From Candidatus Propionivibrio dominans (lineage in GTDB: Bacteria > Pseudomonadota > Gammaproteobacteria > Burkholderiales > Rhodocyclaceae): DNA of 64,000 bases. Of the stretch, positions 18,360-28,110 are shown one piece after another. The position numbers and the translations under genes are program-made. Positions within the stretch are counted from its first letter, which is position 1, and every line of letters starts with the position of its first letter. The stretch spans positions 1 to 64,000 of the forward strand of contig JADJNC010000009.1 of NCBI GenBank assembly GCA_016709335.1, in the 5' to 3' direction. The notes under the pieces were generated by a model that had not been told where the DNA came from, made no database searches, and saw only the letters and a list, made by a program, of their open reading frames with translations.

Positions 18360-19352
18360 ATGGAAACAATCGGTACGTGGTGGATGTGGGCGGGTTTCTT
18401 CGTCATCGTCCTGGCCATGCTGGCGATCGACCTTTTCGTGGGCGGCGGCAAGGAGCATCGGGTCTCGTTCAAGGAAGCAGCGACCTGGTCCGGTATCTGG
18501 GTCTGCGTTTCGTTTGCCTTCGCCGGCGCGCTGTGGTGGTATCTCGATGGCGAAATGGGCCGCGAGTTCGCCAACCAGAAGGCGCTCGAATACATCACCG
18601 GCTACCTGATCGAAAAATCGCTGGCGGTCGACAATGTCTTCGTCTGGATGATGATTTTCAGTTTCTTCGCCATCCCGATCGAGATGCAGAAGCGCGTGCT
18701 GATTCTCGGCGTCCTAGGCGCCATTGTCATGCGCACGGTCATGATCTTCGCCGGCGTCTGGCTGATCGCCCAGTTTCACTGGCTGCTCTATGTCTTCGGC
18801 GCCTTCCTGCTGATTACCGGCATCAAGATGTGGTGGTTCGCCGACGAGAAGCCCGACCTCAACAACAACCCGGCGATAAACTGGCTGCGCCGGCACATGA
18901 AAGTGACCCAGGAACTGCACGGCGAGCGCTTCTTCGTCATGAAGGAAGAGGCCGGAAAATGGGTGCGCTACGCGACGCCGCTGTTCCTGGTGCTGATCCT
19001 GGTCGAGATATCCGACCTGATCTTCGCCGTTGACTCGATCCCGGCGATCTTTGCCATCACCACGGATCCCTTCATCGTGCTGACCTCAAACATCTTCGCC
19101 ATCCTCGGCCTGCGTGCGATGTACTTCCTGCTCGCAGACATGGGCGATCGCTTCTCGCTGCTCAAGTATGGCCTGGCCATCGTACTGATGTTCATCGGCG
19201 TCAAGATGTTGCTGATCGACCTGTTCAAGATCCCGGTGCTGTTCTCGCTTGGCGTTGTTGCGGCGATCATTGCCACTTCGATTGCCCTCTCGCTGCGCAA
19301 TGAGGCACGTCAGCGACGCGCAGCAACACAGTCCGACGCCGAGAAGCGCTGA
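18360..19352 (+). CDS. TerC/Alx-family membrane protein, probable Mn2+ exporter
   Basis: 330 aa, about nine helices. Family motifs with conserved acidic residues: IEKSLAVDNVFVWMMIFSFF and LVEISDLIFAVDSIPAIFAIT; LSLRNEARQRR ends the protein. TerC/Alx proteins export manganese, sometimes metalating exported enzymes. Control by a yybP-ykoY riboswitch directly upstream supports Mn2+ as the substrate. The voltage-gated channel gene begins 4 bp downstream, so the two are probably cotranscribed. Confidence 0.9.
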   Translation: METIGTWWMWAGFFVIVLAMLAIDLFVGGGKEHRVSFKEAATWSGIWVCVSFAFAGALWWYLDGEMGREFANQKALEYITGYLIEKSLAVDNVFVWMMIFSFFAIPIEMQKRVLILGVLGAIVMRTVMIFAGVWLIAQFHWLLYVFGAFLLITGIKMWWFADEKPDLNNNPAINWLRRHMKVTQELHGERFFVMKEEAGKWVRYATPLFLVLILVEISDLIFAVDSIPAIFAITTDPFIVLTSNIFAILGLRAMYFLLADMGDRFSLLKYGLAIVLMFIGVKMLLIDLFKIPVLFSLGVVAAIIATSIALSLRNEARQRRAATQSDAEKR

Positions 19353-19355
19353 GCA

Positions 19356-20189
19356 ATGATCATGGCAAACAAAGCGTCATACGCCCCGCGCAACTTCGCC
19401 GGTCTTGCCGCCTGGCTCGAAACGCCGCTCGTCCAGCGCACCCTGATCGTGCTGATTCTGGTCAATGCGGTGATTCTCGGCCTGGAAACCAGCCCGTCAC
19501 TGATGGCCGACTGGGGGCCCTGGCTGGTCGCCGCCGACCGGGCGATCCTCGCCGTCTTTGTCGTCGAGATTGCCCTGCGCCTCATTGCGCATCGTTTCAA
19601 TTACTTCCGTGACCCGTGGAACGTTTTCGATTTCACGGTCGTGGCCATTGCACTGATTCCTGCGTCGGGTCCGCTCGCTGTATTGCGTGCCTTGCGCGTG
19701 CTGCGCGTGTTGCGTCTGATCACGATGGTACCGAGCATGAAGCGCGTCGTCGGCGGACTGCTGTCGGCGCTCCCGGGGCTCGGCTCGGTCAGCGCGATCA
19801 TCGGCATCATTTTTTACGTTTCGGCGGTGATCGCCACAAAACTTTTCGCCGGGCAGTTTCCCGAGCTGTTCGGCGACCTGGGGCGCACGGCCTTTACCCT
19901 GTTTCAGGTGATGACGCTTGAAGGGTGGGCGATGGAAGTCGTTCGTCCGGTGATGGCGGTCTATCCGCTGGCGTGGATCTTTTTCCTGCTGTTTATCCTG
20001 GCTTCGACCTTCACTCTGCTCAACCTGTTCATCGCCGTCATCGTCAACGCCATCCAGCAGGAGCATGGCGACGAGGCGAAGCCGGTTGCGGAGAGCGAGA
20101 TGGCGGCACTGCGACGTGAAATTGCCGCTCTGCGCAAGCAACTTCAAACCATTCGCCCGCAGGCTTCCGCTGCAAGGAATAAGCGATGA
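19356..20189 (+). CDS. Bacterial voltage-gated cation channel (NaChBac/NavAb type)
   Basis: 277 aa six-helix ion-channel monomer. S4 has arginines at every third position (R111, R114, R117, R120 in RALRVLRVLR). The pore ends with the filter TLEGWAM (187-193); NaChBac and NavAb have TLESW, so S is replaced by G at filter residue 190. S6 (about 205-235) is followed by a C-terminal coiled coil (about 242-266) typical of BacNav tetramers. The E189 ring should make it cation selective; the glycine could alter Na+/Ca2+ preference. Probably cotranscribed with the TerC gene. Confidence 0.88.
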   Translation: MIMANKASYAPRNFAGLAAWLETPLVQRTLIVLILVNAVILGLETSPSLMADWGPWLVAADRAILAVFVVEIALRLIAHRFNYFRDPWNVFDFTVVAIALIPASGPLAVLRALRVLRVLRLITMVPSMKRVVGGLLSALPGLGSVSAIIGIIFYVSAVIATKLFAGQFPELFGDLGRTAFTLFQVMTLEGWAMEVVRPVMAVYPLAWIFFLLFILASTFTLLNLFIAVIVNAIQQEHGDEAKPVAESEMAALRREIAALRKQLQTIRPQASAARNKR

Positions 20190-20304
20190 CCGTGTCAATC
20201 GGCGATCCTGAGACCGTGTGACGTGCTCAGGCAATACATGTTGGCTACTGCGGTCAATGTCTTCAGGAGGGCCGAGTTTATTGGCCAGTAGCTCTGCCCG
20301 TTGT

Positions 20305-20822
20305 TCAACGATAGTCAATAAAGCGTGCCGGATAGTGGGCAGTTGCCCAGGCCAGAAAGACATATTTCACCATTTTGCCGATACCGACAGCGATCAGCAC
20401 ACCAGAGGCCGAGGGTTGACCAGCGAATAGAGAAACAATGCTGGCGTTTGCGGCATGGGAGAGCCGGCGATGATCATCAGGGCAAACAGGCCGTAGCTCT
20501 CCAGCCAGTCACTGGCCAGTTGCCAGGTTACCGATTCGACCAACTCCGGAAAGCGCGAGATAACCAGCTCCCGGCCAAAGTACTGGAATAATTCGACCAG
20601 CACGGCAGCTCCCATACCGCTGGCCATGCCGCACAGCAGGCCGAGTATCAGCCAGCGTCGGGGTGCGATGAGCACGGCAGGAATCAACACGATCACGAAG
20701 GGGAAGGCAAAAGTGGCGGCCGAGGCGAAGGCGATCAGCGCCACCACCAGCGGGTAATAGCGATGTCCGGCACTGCGGTCGAGGACTCGCCGGAGCCAGG
20801 CGGGTATGTGCGGCCTGTTCAT
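20305..20822 (-). pseudogene. VTT/DedA-like membrane protein, frameshifted near the C-terminus
   Basis: The main frame (likely start MNRPHIPAWL at 20822) encodes four to five helices (PLVVALIAFASAATFAFPFVIV; GLLCGMASGMGAAVLVELFQYFG; LMIIAGSPMPQTPALFLYSLV) and then stops early after VNPRPLVC. One base later in register, the next frame continues SASGVLIAVGIGKMVKYVFLAW, the conserved family C-terminus, to a stop at 20305. A missing C in the run AACCCTCGG (around 20404) explains it. VTT/DedA proteins are lipid-scramblase-like membrane proteins. Either a decayed gene or a sequencing indel. Confidence 0.72.
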
Positions 20823-21074
20823 GCGATCTTCTGCCGCTGGCCTGAAGTCATCCCGATCATCGACTTGCCGACCGACGGTCGTGCGGAATGGTATTATTTT
20901 CATGTCGCTCAACGGTTTTTTCCTGAAGGAACTACTTTTGCATCCTGGAACAAACGAGTTACCGCCAATCAATGCGCTGTGGATTGTAAGCGCTTTCGGG
21001 CAGAAGACTACCCTGACGGAACCGCTGCGCGCCACTGATCAGAGTCTGCGTCCCTGGGCAAGCAGGCAGACAAC

Positions 21075-21560
21075 ATGCTGAACAGGCTCTTCGCCGGCCT
21101 GCTTTCCGGCCTGATGGCAATCGTCCTGCCGGCCTGCGATGGCCTCAATCTTGAGAAGTTGAAACCAGGCATTTCGACGCTACAGGACGTGCGTGACATC
21201 ATGGGTCCGCCGACCATGGAGTGGGCGGATCCCGACGGCACGCTGACCTGGGAATACCCACGCACCCCGGAAGGTATCGTCAACTACATGATCGTCTTCG
21301 GCCCGGACAAGAGGCTGCGCGAAGTCAGGCAGGTGCTGAGCGAGGAAAATTTTGCCCGGGTCAGGGAAGGCATGAGCCGCGAGGAAATCCGCCGCCTGCT
21401 CGGCAAACCGGCGCACGAGTTCTATTTCCCGCTCAAGAAGGAACACGTCTGGGACTGGAAAAGCAAAGTCGAGCCGGGCATGGTCTGGTATTTCAACGTG
21501 CATTTCGACGAAAGCGGGCGCGTGGTGCGGACAAGTTCAAGTTTTGACCCCAAAGGTTGA
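21075..21560 (+). CDS. BamE/SmpA-like outer-membrane lipoprotein
   Basis: 161 aa with signal peptide and lipobox VLPAC (C21). Two BamE-like repeats: KLKPGISTLQDVRDIMGPPTMEW and REGMSREEIRRLLGKPAHEF, each with the PGxSxxDVxxxxGxP pattern. Such SmpA/OmlA-fold lipoproteins act at the outer membrane; this tandem form is not the canonical single-domain BamE, so a specific role in BAM is not claimed. Confidence 0.82.
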   Translation: MLNRLFAGLLSGLMAIVLPACDGLNLEKLKPGISTLQDVRDIMGPPTMEWADPDGTLTWEYPRTPEGIVNYMIVFGPDKRLREVRQVLSEENFARVREGMSREEIRRLLGKPAHEFYFPLKKEHVWDWKSKVEPGMVWYFNVHFDESGRVVRTSSSFDPKG

Positions 21561-21898
21561 TGAGGCCGACGAACTCCAACTCACGTCCGGTTTCGGTTGC
21601 GGACCAGCCATGCTTTCCTGGCCGGTTGACAGGCCCTGTTCATTTAACATTCCGATCGGATAGACGAATCTTGATTCCGGCTTTTGCCGGAATGAGCGCG
21701 AAGCCTGGCCTCGGGCCACAGTGGACTTTTCGCACAAATTTACCCTGTTGGAAACGCCGTTAGCGCTTGACAATCAAGGGCCTGAAACGTAGATTTACGC
21801 CCTTGCCCGACTCCAGCACAGGGCTTGCGCCGATTTGATCTGTACAGATTGCGGGCGCGTTAGAAATTCCGCTAAAGCGAAGCCGGTAACGTCACACG
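21561..21898. other. Intergenic region before metH, with a solitary REP-like hairpin
   Basis: About 340 bp. ATTCCGGCTTTTGCCGGAAT at about 21672-21691 is the same hairpin core as in the larger dispersed repeats, here single. The rest up to the terminator-like hairpin at 21899 has no supported gene; no cobalamin box or SAM/SAH riboswitch core was recognised. Confidence 0.5.
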
Positions 21899-21932
21899 AA
21901 AACCCGTCGAGCTTTACGCTGGCGGGTTTTTT
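21899..21932 (+). terminator. Strong intrinsic terminator 50 bp upstream of metH
   Basis: AAAACCCG (21899-21906) pairs with CGGGTTTT (21923-21930), with an inner AGC/GCT pair and T-rich tail TTTTTTCTTT. No gene ends just upstream, so it probably terminates a leader transcript or small RNA from about 21780-21930, possibly as an attenuator for metH. Confidence 0.65.
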
Positions 21933-21980
21933 CTTTACAAGCGGCCAGACAGGCAACGCACGACCAACAAGGTAGAATCC

Positions 21981-24900
21981 ATGCAGCCCGACCGTACAGC
22001 CGAACTGAAATCCCTGCTCGAAAAACGCATCCTCATTCTCGACGGGGCGATGGGCACGATGATCCAGAGCCACCGGCTGCAGGAGGCCGACTATCGCGGC
22101 ACGCGCTTTGCCGATCATGCGCATGACCTGAAGGGCAACAACGATCTGCTGCTGCTGACCCGGCCCGATGTCATTCGCGGCATCCATGCCGACTATCTGG
22201 CCGCCGGCGCCAACATTATCGAAACCAATACCTTCAACGCGACGGCGGTATCGCAGGCCGACTACAAACTCGAAAGCATTGTTTATGAGCTGAACGTCGC
22301 CGGGGCGAAACTGGCGCGTGAAGCGTGTGACGAATACACCGCGCGAGATCCGGCCAAACCGCGTTTCGTTGCCGGCGTGCTCGGCCCGACTTCGCGCACG
22401 GCGTCGATCTCGCCGGACGTCAACGATCCGGGCTGCCGCAATACCAGCTTCGATCAACTGGTCGACACCTACAGCGAAGCCATTCGTGGCCTGACTGACG
22501 GCGGCGCCGATATCCTGCTCGTCGAAACAATATTCGACACGCTCAATGCCAAGGCGGCACTGTTCTCGATCGAGCAGTATTTTGAACAGCTCGGCCGACG
22601 CTGGCCGGTGATGATCTCCGGCACCATTACCGATGCCTCCGGGCGCACGCTTTCCGGGCAAACCGCCGAAGCCTTCTGGAACTCGCTCAACCACATCCGG
22701 CCGCTGTCCTTCGGGCTGAACTGCGCGCTCGGCGCCGCCGAACTGCGCCAGTATGTCGAGGAACTTTCGCGCATCTGCGAGTGCTTCGTTTCGGCGCACC
22801 CGAACGCCGGTTTGCCCAACCCGCTGTCGCCTACCGGTTACGATGAAACCCCCGAGCAACTGGCGAAGGAAATCGTCGACTGGGCGCAAAATGGCTTTGT
22901 GAACATCGTCGGTGGCTGCTGCGGCACGACGCCGGCACACATTGCAGCCATTGCCCAAGGTGTCGCCGGCATCAAGCCGCGCGAGATTCCGCAGGTCGAG
23001 AGGAAACTGCGCCTCAGTGGCCTGGAGCCCTTCAATGTCGGTCGCGAGTCGCTCTTTGTCAATGTCGGCGAACGCACCAACGTTACCGGCTCGAAAGCCT
23101 TTTCGCGAATGATCCTCGAAGGCCGCCTTGACGATGCACTGGCGGTCGCCCGTCAGCAGGTCGAAAACGGCGCGCAGTTGATCGACATCAACATGGACGA
23201 GGCGATGCTCGACTCGAAGGCGGCGATGGATCGCTTCCTCAAGCTGATCGCCACCGAGCCGGACATCTCGCGCGTGCCGATCATGATCGACTCGTCCAAG
23301 TGGGAAATCATCGAGGCCGGCCTCAAGTGCATCCAGGGCAAAGGCATCGTCAATTCGATCTCGATGAAGGAGGGCGAAGCGGCCTTCCTGCACCAGGCCA
23401 GACTGGCACGCCGTTATGGCGCCGCCGTGGTGGTCATGGCCTTCGACGAAGCCGGGCAGGCCGACACCTACCAGCGCAAGACCGAAATCTGCAAGCGTGC
23501 CTACGACCTGCTGACGGCATCGCCGGAGCACGGCGGAGCCGGTTTCCCACCCGAAGACATCATCTTCGACCCCAACATCTTCGCCATCGCCACCGGCATC
23601 GAGGAGCACAACAACTACGCCGTCGACTTCATCGAGGCCTGCCGCTGGATTCGCGCCAATCTGCCCTGGGCGCAGATTTCCGGCGGCGTCTCCAACGTCT
23701 CCTTCAGCTTCCGCGGCAACGACCCGGTGCGCGAGGCGATCCACACCGTCTTCCTCTACCACGCGGTCAGGGCCGGGCTGTCGATGGGCATCGTCAACGC
23801 CGGCATGCTCGGCCTGTATGACGATCTCGATCCGGCACTGCGCGACAAGGTCGAGGACGTGGTACTCAACCGCAACGCCGAGGCCGGCGAAGCGCTGGTC
23901 GAATTCGCGCAAACGGTCAAGGAAGGCAAGGCAAAAGACTCGGGACCCGATCTGTCGTGGCGCGAACTGTCGGTCGAAGCGCGTCTCTCGCATGCGCTGG
24001 TCAAGGGCATTACCGACTTTGTCGTGGCCGACACCGAGGAATGCCGCGCCGCGCTGGAAGCCGCCGGTCAGCCGCCCCTGGCGGTCATCGAAGGGCCGCT
24101 GATGAGCGGTATGAATGTCGTCGGCGACCTCTTCGGCGCCGGCAAAATGTTCCTGCCGCAGGTGGTCAAATCGGCGCGCGTCATGAAGCAGGCAGTAGCG
24201 CATCTGATTCCCTATGTCGAAGCGGAGAAGCTGCGCACCGGTGCCAGCAGCAAGGGCAAGATCGTCATCGCCACGGTGAAGGGTGACGTTCATGACATCG
24301 GCAAAAACATTGTCGGCGTGGTGCTCGGCTGCAACGGCTACGACATCGTCGATCTCGGTGTCATGGTCTCCTGCGACAGGATACTGCACGCGGCGAAAGA
24401 GCACGGCGCGCAGGCTATCGGTCTGTCCGGGCTGATCACGCCTTCGCTGGAGGAAATGAGTCACGTCGCGGCTGAAATGCAGCGTCTTGGCTTTGCCGAC
24501 GGAACCCATGGCGAGGCCATCCCGCTGTTGATCGGTGGAGCGACGACCAGCCGTGCGCACACCGCGATCAAGATTGCGCCGCATTACAGCGGCCCGGTCG
24601 TTTACGTTCCGGATGCTTCGCGCGCCGTCGGCGTCGTCACCAAGCTGTTGTCGATCGATAACGCCGCCAGCTTCAAGGCCGAAGTCGCCGCCGACTACGA
24701 CAAGGTGCGTGCCCAGCACGCCGGCAAGAAAGGCATCCCGCTGGTGTCGCTGGAGAAGGCGCGCAGCAATCGTCTGGCGTGGAACAGCGATCCCGCCTAC
24801 CAGCCGGGCGCACCGAACAAGCCCGGCCTGCACGTGCTGCGCAACATCGATCTGGCGACGCTGGCCGACCACATCGACTGGAGCCCGTTCTTCCAGACCT

Positions 24901-25730
24901 GGGATCTGGCCGGCAGTTATCCGAAGATTCTCGATGACGCGACGGTGGGCGAAGCGGCGCGTTCGGTCTTTGCCGATGCCCAGGCCATGCTGGCGCAGAT
25001 CATCGCTGACCGGCACAGCAACCCGTGGATCACCGCCAACGCCGTTTTCGGTCTCTATCCGGCCAACGCCGTCGGCGACGACATCGAGATCTACAGCGAC
25101 GAATCACGCCGGGAAAAACTGATGACCTGGCACAACCTGCGTCAGCAGCAGGAGCGCCCGGCGGGCAAGCCGCATTACTGTCTGAGCGATTTCGTCGCCG
25201 ATCGAGTCGATCAAGGCGGCGTGCCCGACTGGATCGGCGTTTTCGCCGTCAGCGCCGGGCTGGGCATCGAGAAGAAACTTGCCGAATTCGAGGCCACGCA
25301 CGACGACTATCGCGCGATCATGCTCAAGGCACTCGCCGACCGTTTCGCCGAAGCCTGTGCCGAGTGGCTGCACGCGCAGGTCCGGCGCGACTACTGGGGT
25401 TACGCCGCTGAAGAGTCGCTCTCCAACGACGCGATGATCCGCGAGGAATATCGCGGCATCCGGCCAGCACCCGGCTACCCGGCGTGTCCCGATCACACCG
25501 CCAAAGGCGCATTGTTCGAGCTGCTCGACGCCCCGGCCAATGCCGGAATGGGCATCACCGAATCCTTCGCCATGACGCCCGCTGCCGCCGTTTCCGGCTT
25601 CTACCTGGCGCATCCGCAAGCGCAGTATTTTGCAGTCAGCAAGATCGGCCGCGACCAGTTGGAGGACTGGGCGCAACGCGCCGGCTTCAGCGTCGCCGAA
25701 GCCGAACGCTGGCTGGCACCGTTACTGTAA
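21981..25730 (+). CDS. metH: Cobalamin-dependent methionine synthase
   Basis: 1249 aa, full length (E. coli 1227). Homocysteine domain with zinc cysteines C248 (NCALGA) and C313/C314 (GGCCGTT); methyltetrahydrofolate domain ([13 protein letters not shown] onward); cobalamin module with DVHDIGKN, whose H771 is the lower cobalt ligand; C-terminal SAM-binding reactivation domain ([22 protein letters not shown]). Catalyses methyl transfer from methyl-tetrahydrofolate to homocysteine in the cytosol. The B12 requirement fits the btuF/cobD/cbiB/cobQ genes 26-30 kb away. Confidence 0.98.
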   Translation: MQPDRTAELKSLLEKRILILDGAMGTMIQSHRLQEADYRGTRFADHAHDLKGNNDLLLLTRPDVIRGIHADYLAAGANIIETNTFNATAVSQADYKLESIVYELNVAGAKLAREACDEYTARDPAKPRFVAGVLGPTSRTASISPDVNDPGCRNTSFDQLVDTYSEAIRGLTDGGADILLVETIFDTLNAKAALFSIEQYFEQLGRRWPVMISGTITDASGRTLSGQTAEAFWNSLNHIRPLSFGLNCALGAAELRQYVEELSRICECFVSAHPNAGLPNPLSPTGYDETPEQLAKEIVDWAQNGFVNIVGGCCGTTPAHIAAIAQGVAGIKPREIPQVERKLRLSGLEPFNVGRESLFVNVGERTNVTGSKAFSRMILEGRLDDALAVARQQVENGAQLIDINMDEAMLDSKAAMDRFLKLIATEPDISRVPIMIDSSKWEIIEAGLKCIQGKGIVNSISMKEGEAAFLHQARLARRYGAAVVVMAFDEAGQADTYQRKTEICKRAYDLLTASPEHGGAGFPPEDIIFDPNIFAIATGIEEHNNYAVDFIEACRWIRANLPWAQISGGVSNVSFSFRGNDPVREAIHTVFLYHAVRAGLSMGIVNAGMLGLYDDLDPALRDKVEDVVLNRNAEAGEALVEFAQTVKEGKAKDSGPDLSWRELSVEARLSHALVKGITDFVVADTEECRAALEAAGQPPLAVIEGPLMSGMNVVGDLFGAGKMFLPQVVKSARVMKQAVAHLIPYVEAEKLRTGASSKGKIVIATVKGDVHDIGKNIVGVVLGCNGYDIVDLGVMVSCDRILHAAKEHGAQAIGLSGLITPSLEEMSHVAAEMQRLGFADGTHGEAIPLLIGGATTSRAHTAIKIAPHYSGPVVYVPDASRAVGVVTKLLSIDNAASFKAEVAADYDKVRAQHAGKKGIPLVSLEKARSNRLAWNSDPAYQPGAPNKPGLHVLRNIDLATLADHIDWSPFFQTWDLAGSYPKILDDATVGEAARSVFADAQAMLAQIIADRHSNPWITANAVFGLYPANAVGDDIEIYSDESRREKLMTWHNLRQQQERPAGKPHYCLSDFVADRVDQGGVPDWIGVFAVSAGLGIEKKLAEFEATHDDYRAIMLKALADRFAEACAEWLHAQVRRDYWGYAAEESLSNDAMIREEYRGIRPAPGYPACPDHTAKGALFELLDAPANAGMGITESFAMTPAAAVSGFYLAHPQAQYFAVSKIGRDQLEDWAQRAGFSVAEAERWLAPLL

Positions 25731-25765
25731 TGGCGATCGCCCGGACAACTCGTTAGAATACGCCC

Positions 25766-26353
25766 ATGAATCTTGATCTATTGTCCGACTACATTCATAC
25801 CCACTACGAAGTACATGAATGGAAACATTCCTGCGCCATCCTGAAACAGGATTTTCCTGCAGAATGGAGTGACATTTGTGAGGTATTGACGGACTTCCGA
25901 CTGAGAAAAAGCTGGATAACTGTCGGAGGCGGAAGAAAATCGAAAGTTTCCGAATCACTCGACAGTGCTCTCGGACAGCGCGGCTGGGTTGAAAAAGGAT
26001 TCGACACAAAAGTTGTCGTCGACCAGCACAGCCTGGATTCACCGACGCATAAAGTGGATTGTTTCAAGAATCGGGTTGCGCTTGAAATCGAATGGAACAA
26101 CAAGGATCCTTTCTTTGATCGGGATCTGAATAACTTTCGTCTCCTTTTCGATCTGCGAGTGGTCAGCGTTGGCGTTATCATTACCCGATGCGACGACTTG
26201 CAGGATATTTTCGACGATCTTGGGCGAGGATCATCTTACGGTTCATCAACGACGCATATGAGCAAGCTGTTACCCAAAATACAGGGCGGTAGTGGCGGGG
26301 GTTGTCCCTTGCTCGTATTCGGAATTAAAAAATCCCTGTTTGTGGAGGATTGA
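25766..26353 (+). CDS. BglII/BstYI-family type II restriction endonuclease
   Basis: 195 aa. HKVDCFKNRVALEIEWNNKD carries the active-site pattern of the BglII/BstYI fold (D98, then E107-x-E109; BglII has D, E and Q), followed by FDRDLNNFRLLFDLRVVSVGVIITR. Size matches BstYI (about 200 aa). Family members cut RGATCY or AGATCT, but the specificity of this one is not determined. Followed 3 bp later by an adenine methyltransferase. The pair is visibly more A+T-rich than flanking metH and murB, suggesting transfer. Confidence 0.85.
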   Translation: MNLDLLSDYIHTHYEVHEWKHSCAILKQDFPAEWSDICEVLTDFRLRKSWITVGGGRKSKVSESLDSALGQRGWVEKGFDTKVVVDQHSLDSPTHKVDCFKNRVALEIEWNNKDPFFDRDLNNFRLLFDLRVVSVGVIITRCDDLQDIFDDLGRGSSYGSSTTHMSKLLPKIQGGSGGGCPLLVFGIKKSLFVED

Positions 26354-26356
26354 TTC

Positions 26357-27025
26357 GTGCAAACAGCGGCTGAAGACTTCAAGAATTCGATCCATGGCAA
26401 GTTTGGCACCATCCTGGCCGACCCACCGTGGCAGTTCCAGAACAGAACTGGAAAGATGGCGCCAGAACACAAGCGCCTGTCGCGTTATTCAACCCTGACG
26501 CTGGAAGATATCAAGGCCATTCCGGTTGCTGACGCCGCTGCTCCGACAAGCCACCTTTATCTGTGGGTGCCCAACGCGCTTCTGGCTGAAGGTCTGTCCG
26601 TACTTAAGGCTTGGGGATTTACTTACAAGTCGAACCTCGTCTGGCACAAAATCAGGAAAGACGGCGGGCCGGATGGTCGTGGCGTCGGCTTCTACTTCCG
26701 CAATGTGACCGAACTGGTTCTGTTCGGTGTGCGTGGCAGCATGCGAACTCTACCTCCCGGACGACGTCAGGTTAATTTCCTTGCAACAAAAAAACGTGAG
26801 CACTCGCGCAAACCAGACGAATTCTATGAAATCGTCGAGTCCTGTAGCCCAGGCCCCTATCTTGAGCTGTTTGCGCGCCATCGACGCGAAAATTGGGAAA
26901 ACTGGGGAAACGAAGTTCCTGAAGTTGTCGGTGATCATATTCTGACCGAACGGAAACTGACTCGGGAAACCCAGCTTCGCTTGCTCCAGGAAACCGCGCT
27001 ATATGTGCCCGGTTGCGTCGACTGA
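26357..27025 (+). CDS. MT-A70-family adenine-N6 DNA methyltransferase (R-M partner)
   Basis: 222 aa from GTG with GGAGGA upstream, inside the end of the endonuclease gene. The catalytic DPPW motif (ILADPPWQF) is near residue 21; [40 protein letters not shown] and [16 protein letters not shown] are typical of the MT-A70 branch that includes M.MunI. It should protect host DNA against the adjacent endonuclease. Its 3' end overlaps murB by 23 bp, an unusual junction for an acquired cassette. Confidence 0.88.
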   Translation: MQTAAEDFKNSIHGKFGTILADPPWQFQNRTGKMAPEHKRLSRYSTLTLEDIKAIPVADAAAPTSHLYLWVPNALLAEGLSVLKAWGFTYKSNLVWHKIRKDGGPDGRGVGFYFRNVTELVLFGVRGSMRTLPPGRRQVNFLATKKREHSRKPDEFYEIVESCSPGPYLELFARHRRENWENWGNEVPEVVGDHILTERKLTRETQLRLLQETALYVPGCVD

Positions 27026-28046
27026 AGCATCACAGCCGCAAGTCCATGTCGATCTGACCAGGGCCAACACGCTGGCACTGCCAGGACATGCGGCGCTTTA
27101 TGCCGAAATTACTTCTGCGCTTCAACTGACTGCTTTCGCCGGCCGCACCACTGATCGCTGCTTCATCCTCGGCGGCGGCAGCAACCTCGTGCTGACAGGC
27201 GATTTTGACGGCCTCGTGGTGCACATGGCCATCACCGGCCGCGAACTGGCCGGTGAGGATGCCGATGCCTGGTATGTGCGCGCCGGGGCCGGCGAAAACT
27301 GGAATGACTTTGTTGAGTGGACGCTGGCGCAAGGCTGGCCGGGGCTGGAAAACCTGTCGCTGATCCCCGGAACGGTCGGCGCCGCGCCGATCCAGAATAT
27401 CGGTGCTTACGGACTGGAAGTGGCCGAACGCTTTCATTCGCTCGCCGCCTGCGACATGCACACCGGCCGGATCGTGGACTTTGACCGCAACGCCTGCCGC
27501 TTCGGCTATCGCAACAGCATTTTCAAACAGGAAGGCTGGTACCTCGACGGGCGCTACGCCATCACCGAGGTCACTTTTCGCCTGCCCAAGGTCTGGCAGC
27601 CACTCACGCGCTACGCCGATGTCGCTGCCGAACTGGCTGCGCAAGGCATTGTCACGGCAAACGCCCGCCAGATCGCTGCGGCGGTGATCGCCGTACGCCA
27701 GCGCAAGCTGCCCGATCCTGAGCAAATACCCAACGTCGGCAGCTTCTTTCACAACCCGGTGGTCGATGCAGCAATGGCAGACCGGCTACATTCGGCGCAT
27801 CCCGGCTTGCCGCTTTACCCGCAAAGCGAGGGCCGGGTCAAACTCGCTGCGGGCTGGCTGATCGAGCAGGCCGGCTGGAAGGGGAAGAATCTCGGCCCGG
27901 TCGGCATGTACGAAAAGCAGGCACTGGTCCTGGTCAATCGGGGCGGCGCAACGGGCGCCGATGTGGCCATGCTCATGCAGGCCGTGCAGCGCGACGTGCG
28001 CATTAAATTCGGCGTCGAACTGACGCCGGAGCCGATTTTTCTGTGA
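27003..28046 (+). CDS. murB: UDP-N-acetylenolpyruvoylglucosamine reductase, type I
   Basis: 347 aa flavoenzyme of peptidoglycan precursor synthesis (reduces enolpyruvyl-UDP-GlcNAc to UDP-MurNAc using NADPH). FAD-binding [10 protein letters not shown] and [17 protein letters not shown], the type-I insertion (FRNSIFK-like region), active-site VGSFFHNP, and [12 protein letters not shown] near the C-terminus are present. The ATG at 27003 lies within the end of the methyltransferase gene; a downstream start would remove conserved N-terminal residues only marginally, so a shorter form is possible. Confidence 0.95.
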   Translation: MCPVASTEASQPQVHVDLTRANTLALPGHAALYAEITSALQLTAFAGRTTDRCFILGGGSNLVLTGDFDGLVVHMAITGRELAGEDADAWYVRAGAGENWNDFVEWTLAQGWPGLENLSLIPGTVGAAPIQNIGAYGLEVAERFHSLAACDMHTGRIVDFDRNACRFGYRNSIFKQEGWYLDGRYAITEVTFRLPKVWQPLTRYADVAAELAAQGIVTANARQIAAAVIAVRQRKLPDPEQIPNVGSFFHNPVVDAAMADRLHSAHPGLPLYPQSEGRVKLAAGWLIEQAGWKGKNLGPVGMYEKQALVLVNRGGATGADVAMLMQAVQRDVRIKFGVELTPEPIFL

Positions 28047-28110
28047 ACAAAGCCACGGCGGCGATGCGCTCCAAGCGGCAATCCTGGCTTACCCCGTCAC
28101 CGACCTCTGG

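Noticed and set aside
21780..21980. SAH, SAM or cobalamin riboswitch before metH
   Set aside because: Looked for the conserved cores and B12 box; none recognisable, only a terminator hairpin.
21795..25016. 1073-codon open frame antisense to metH
   Set aside because: It lies entirely opposite metH, which has all conserved motifs. Long antisense frames are expected in GC-rich coding DNA; no motif or start signal supports it.
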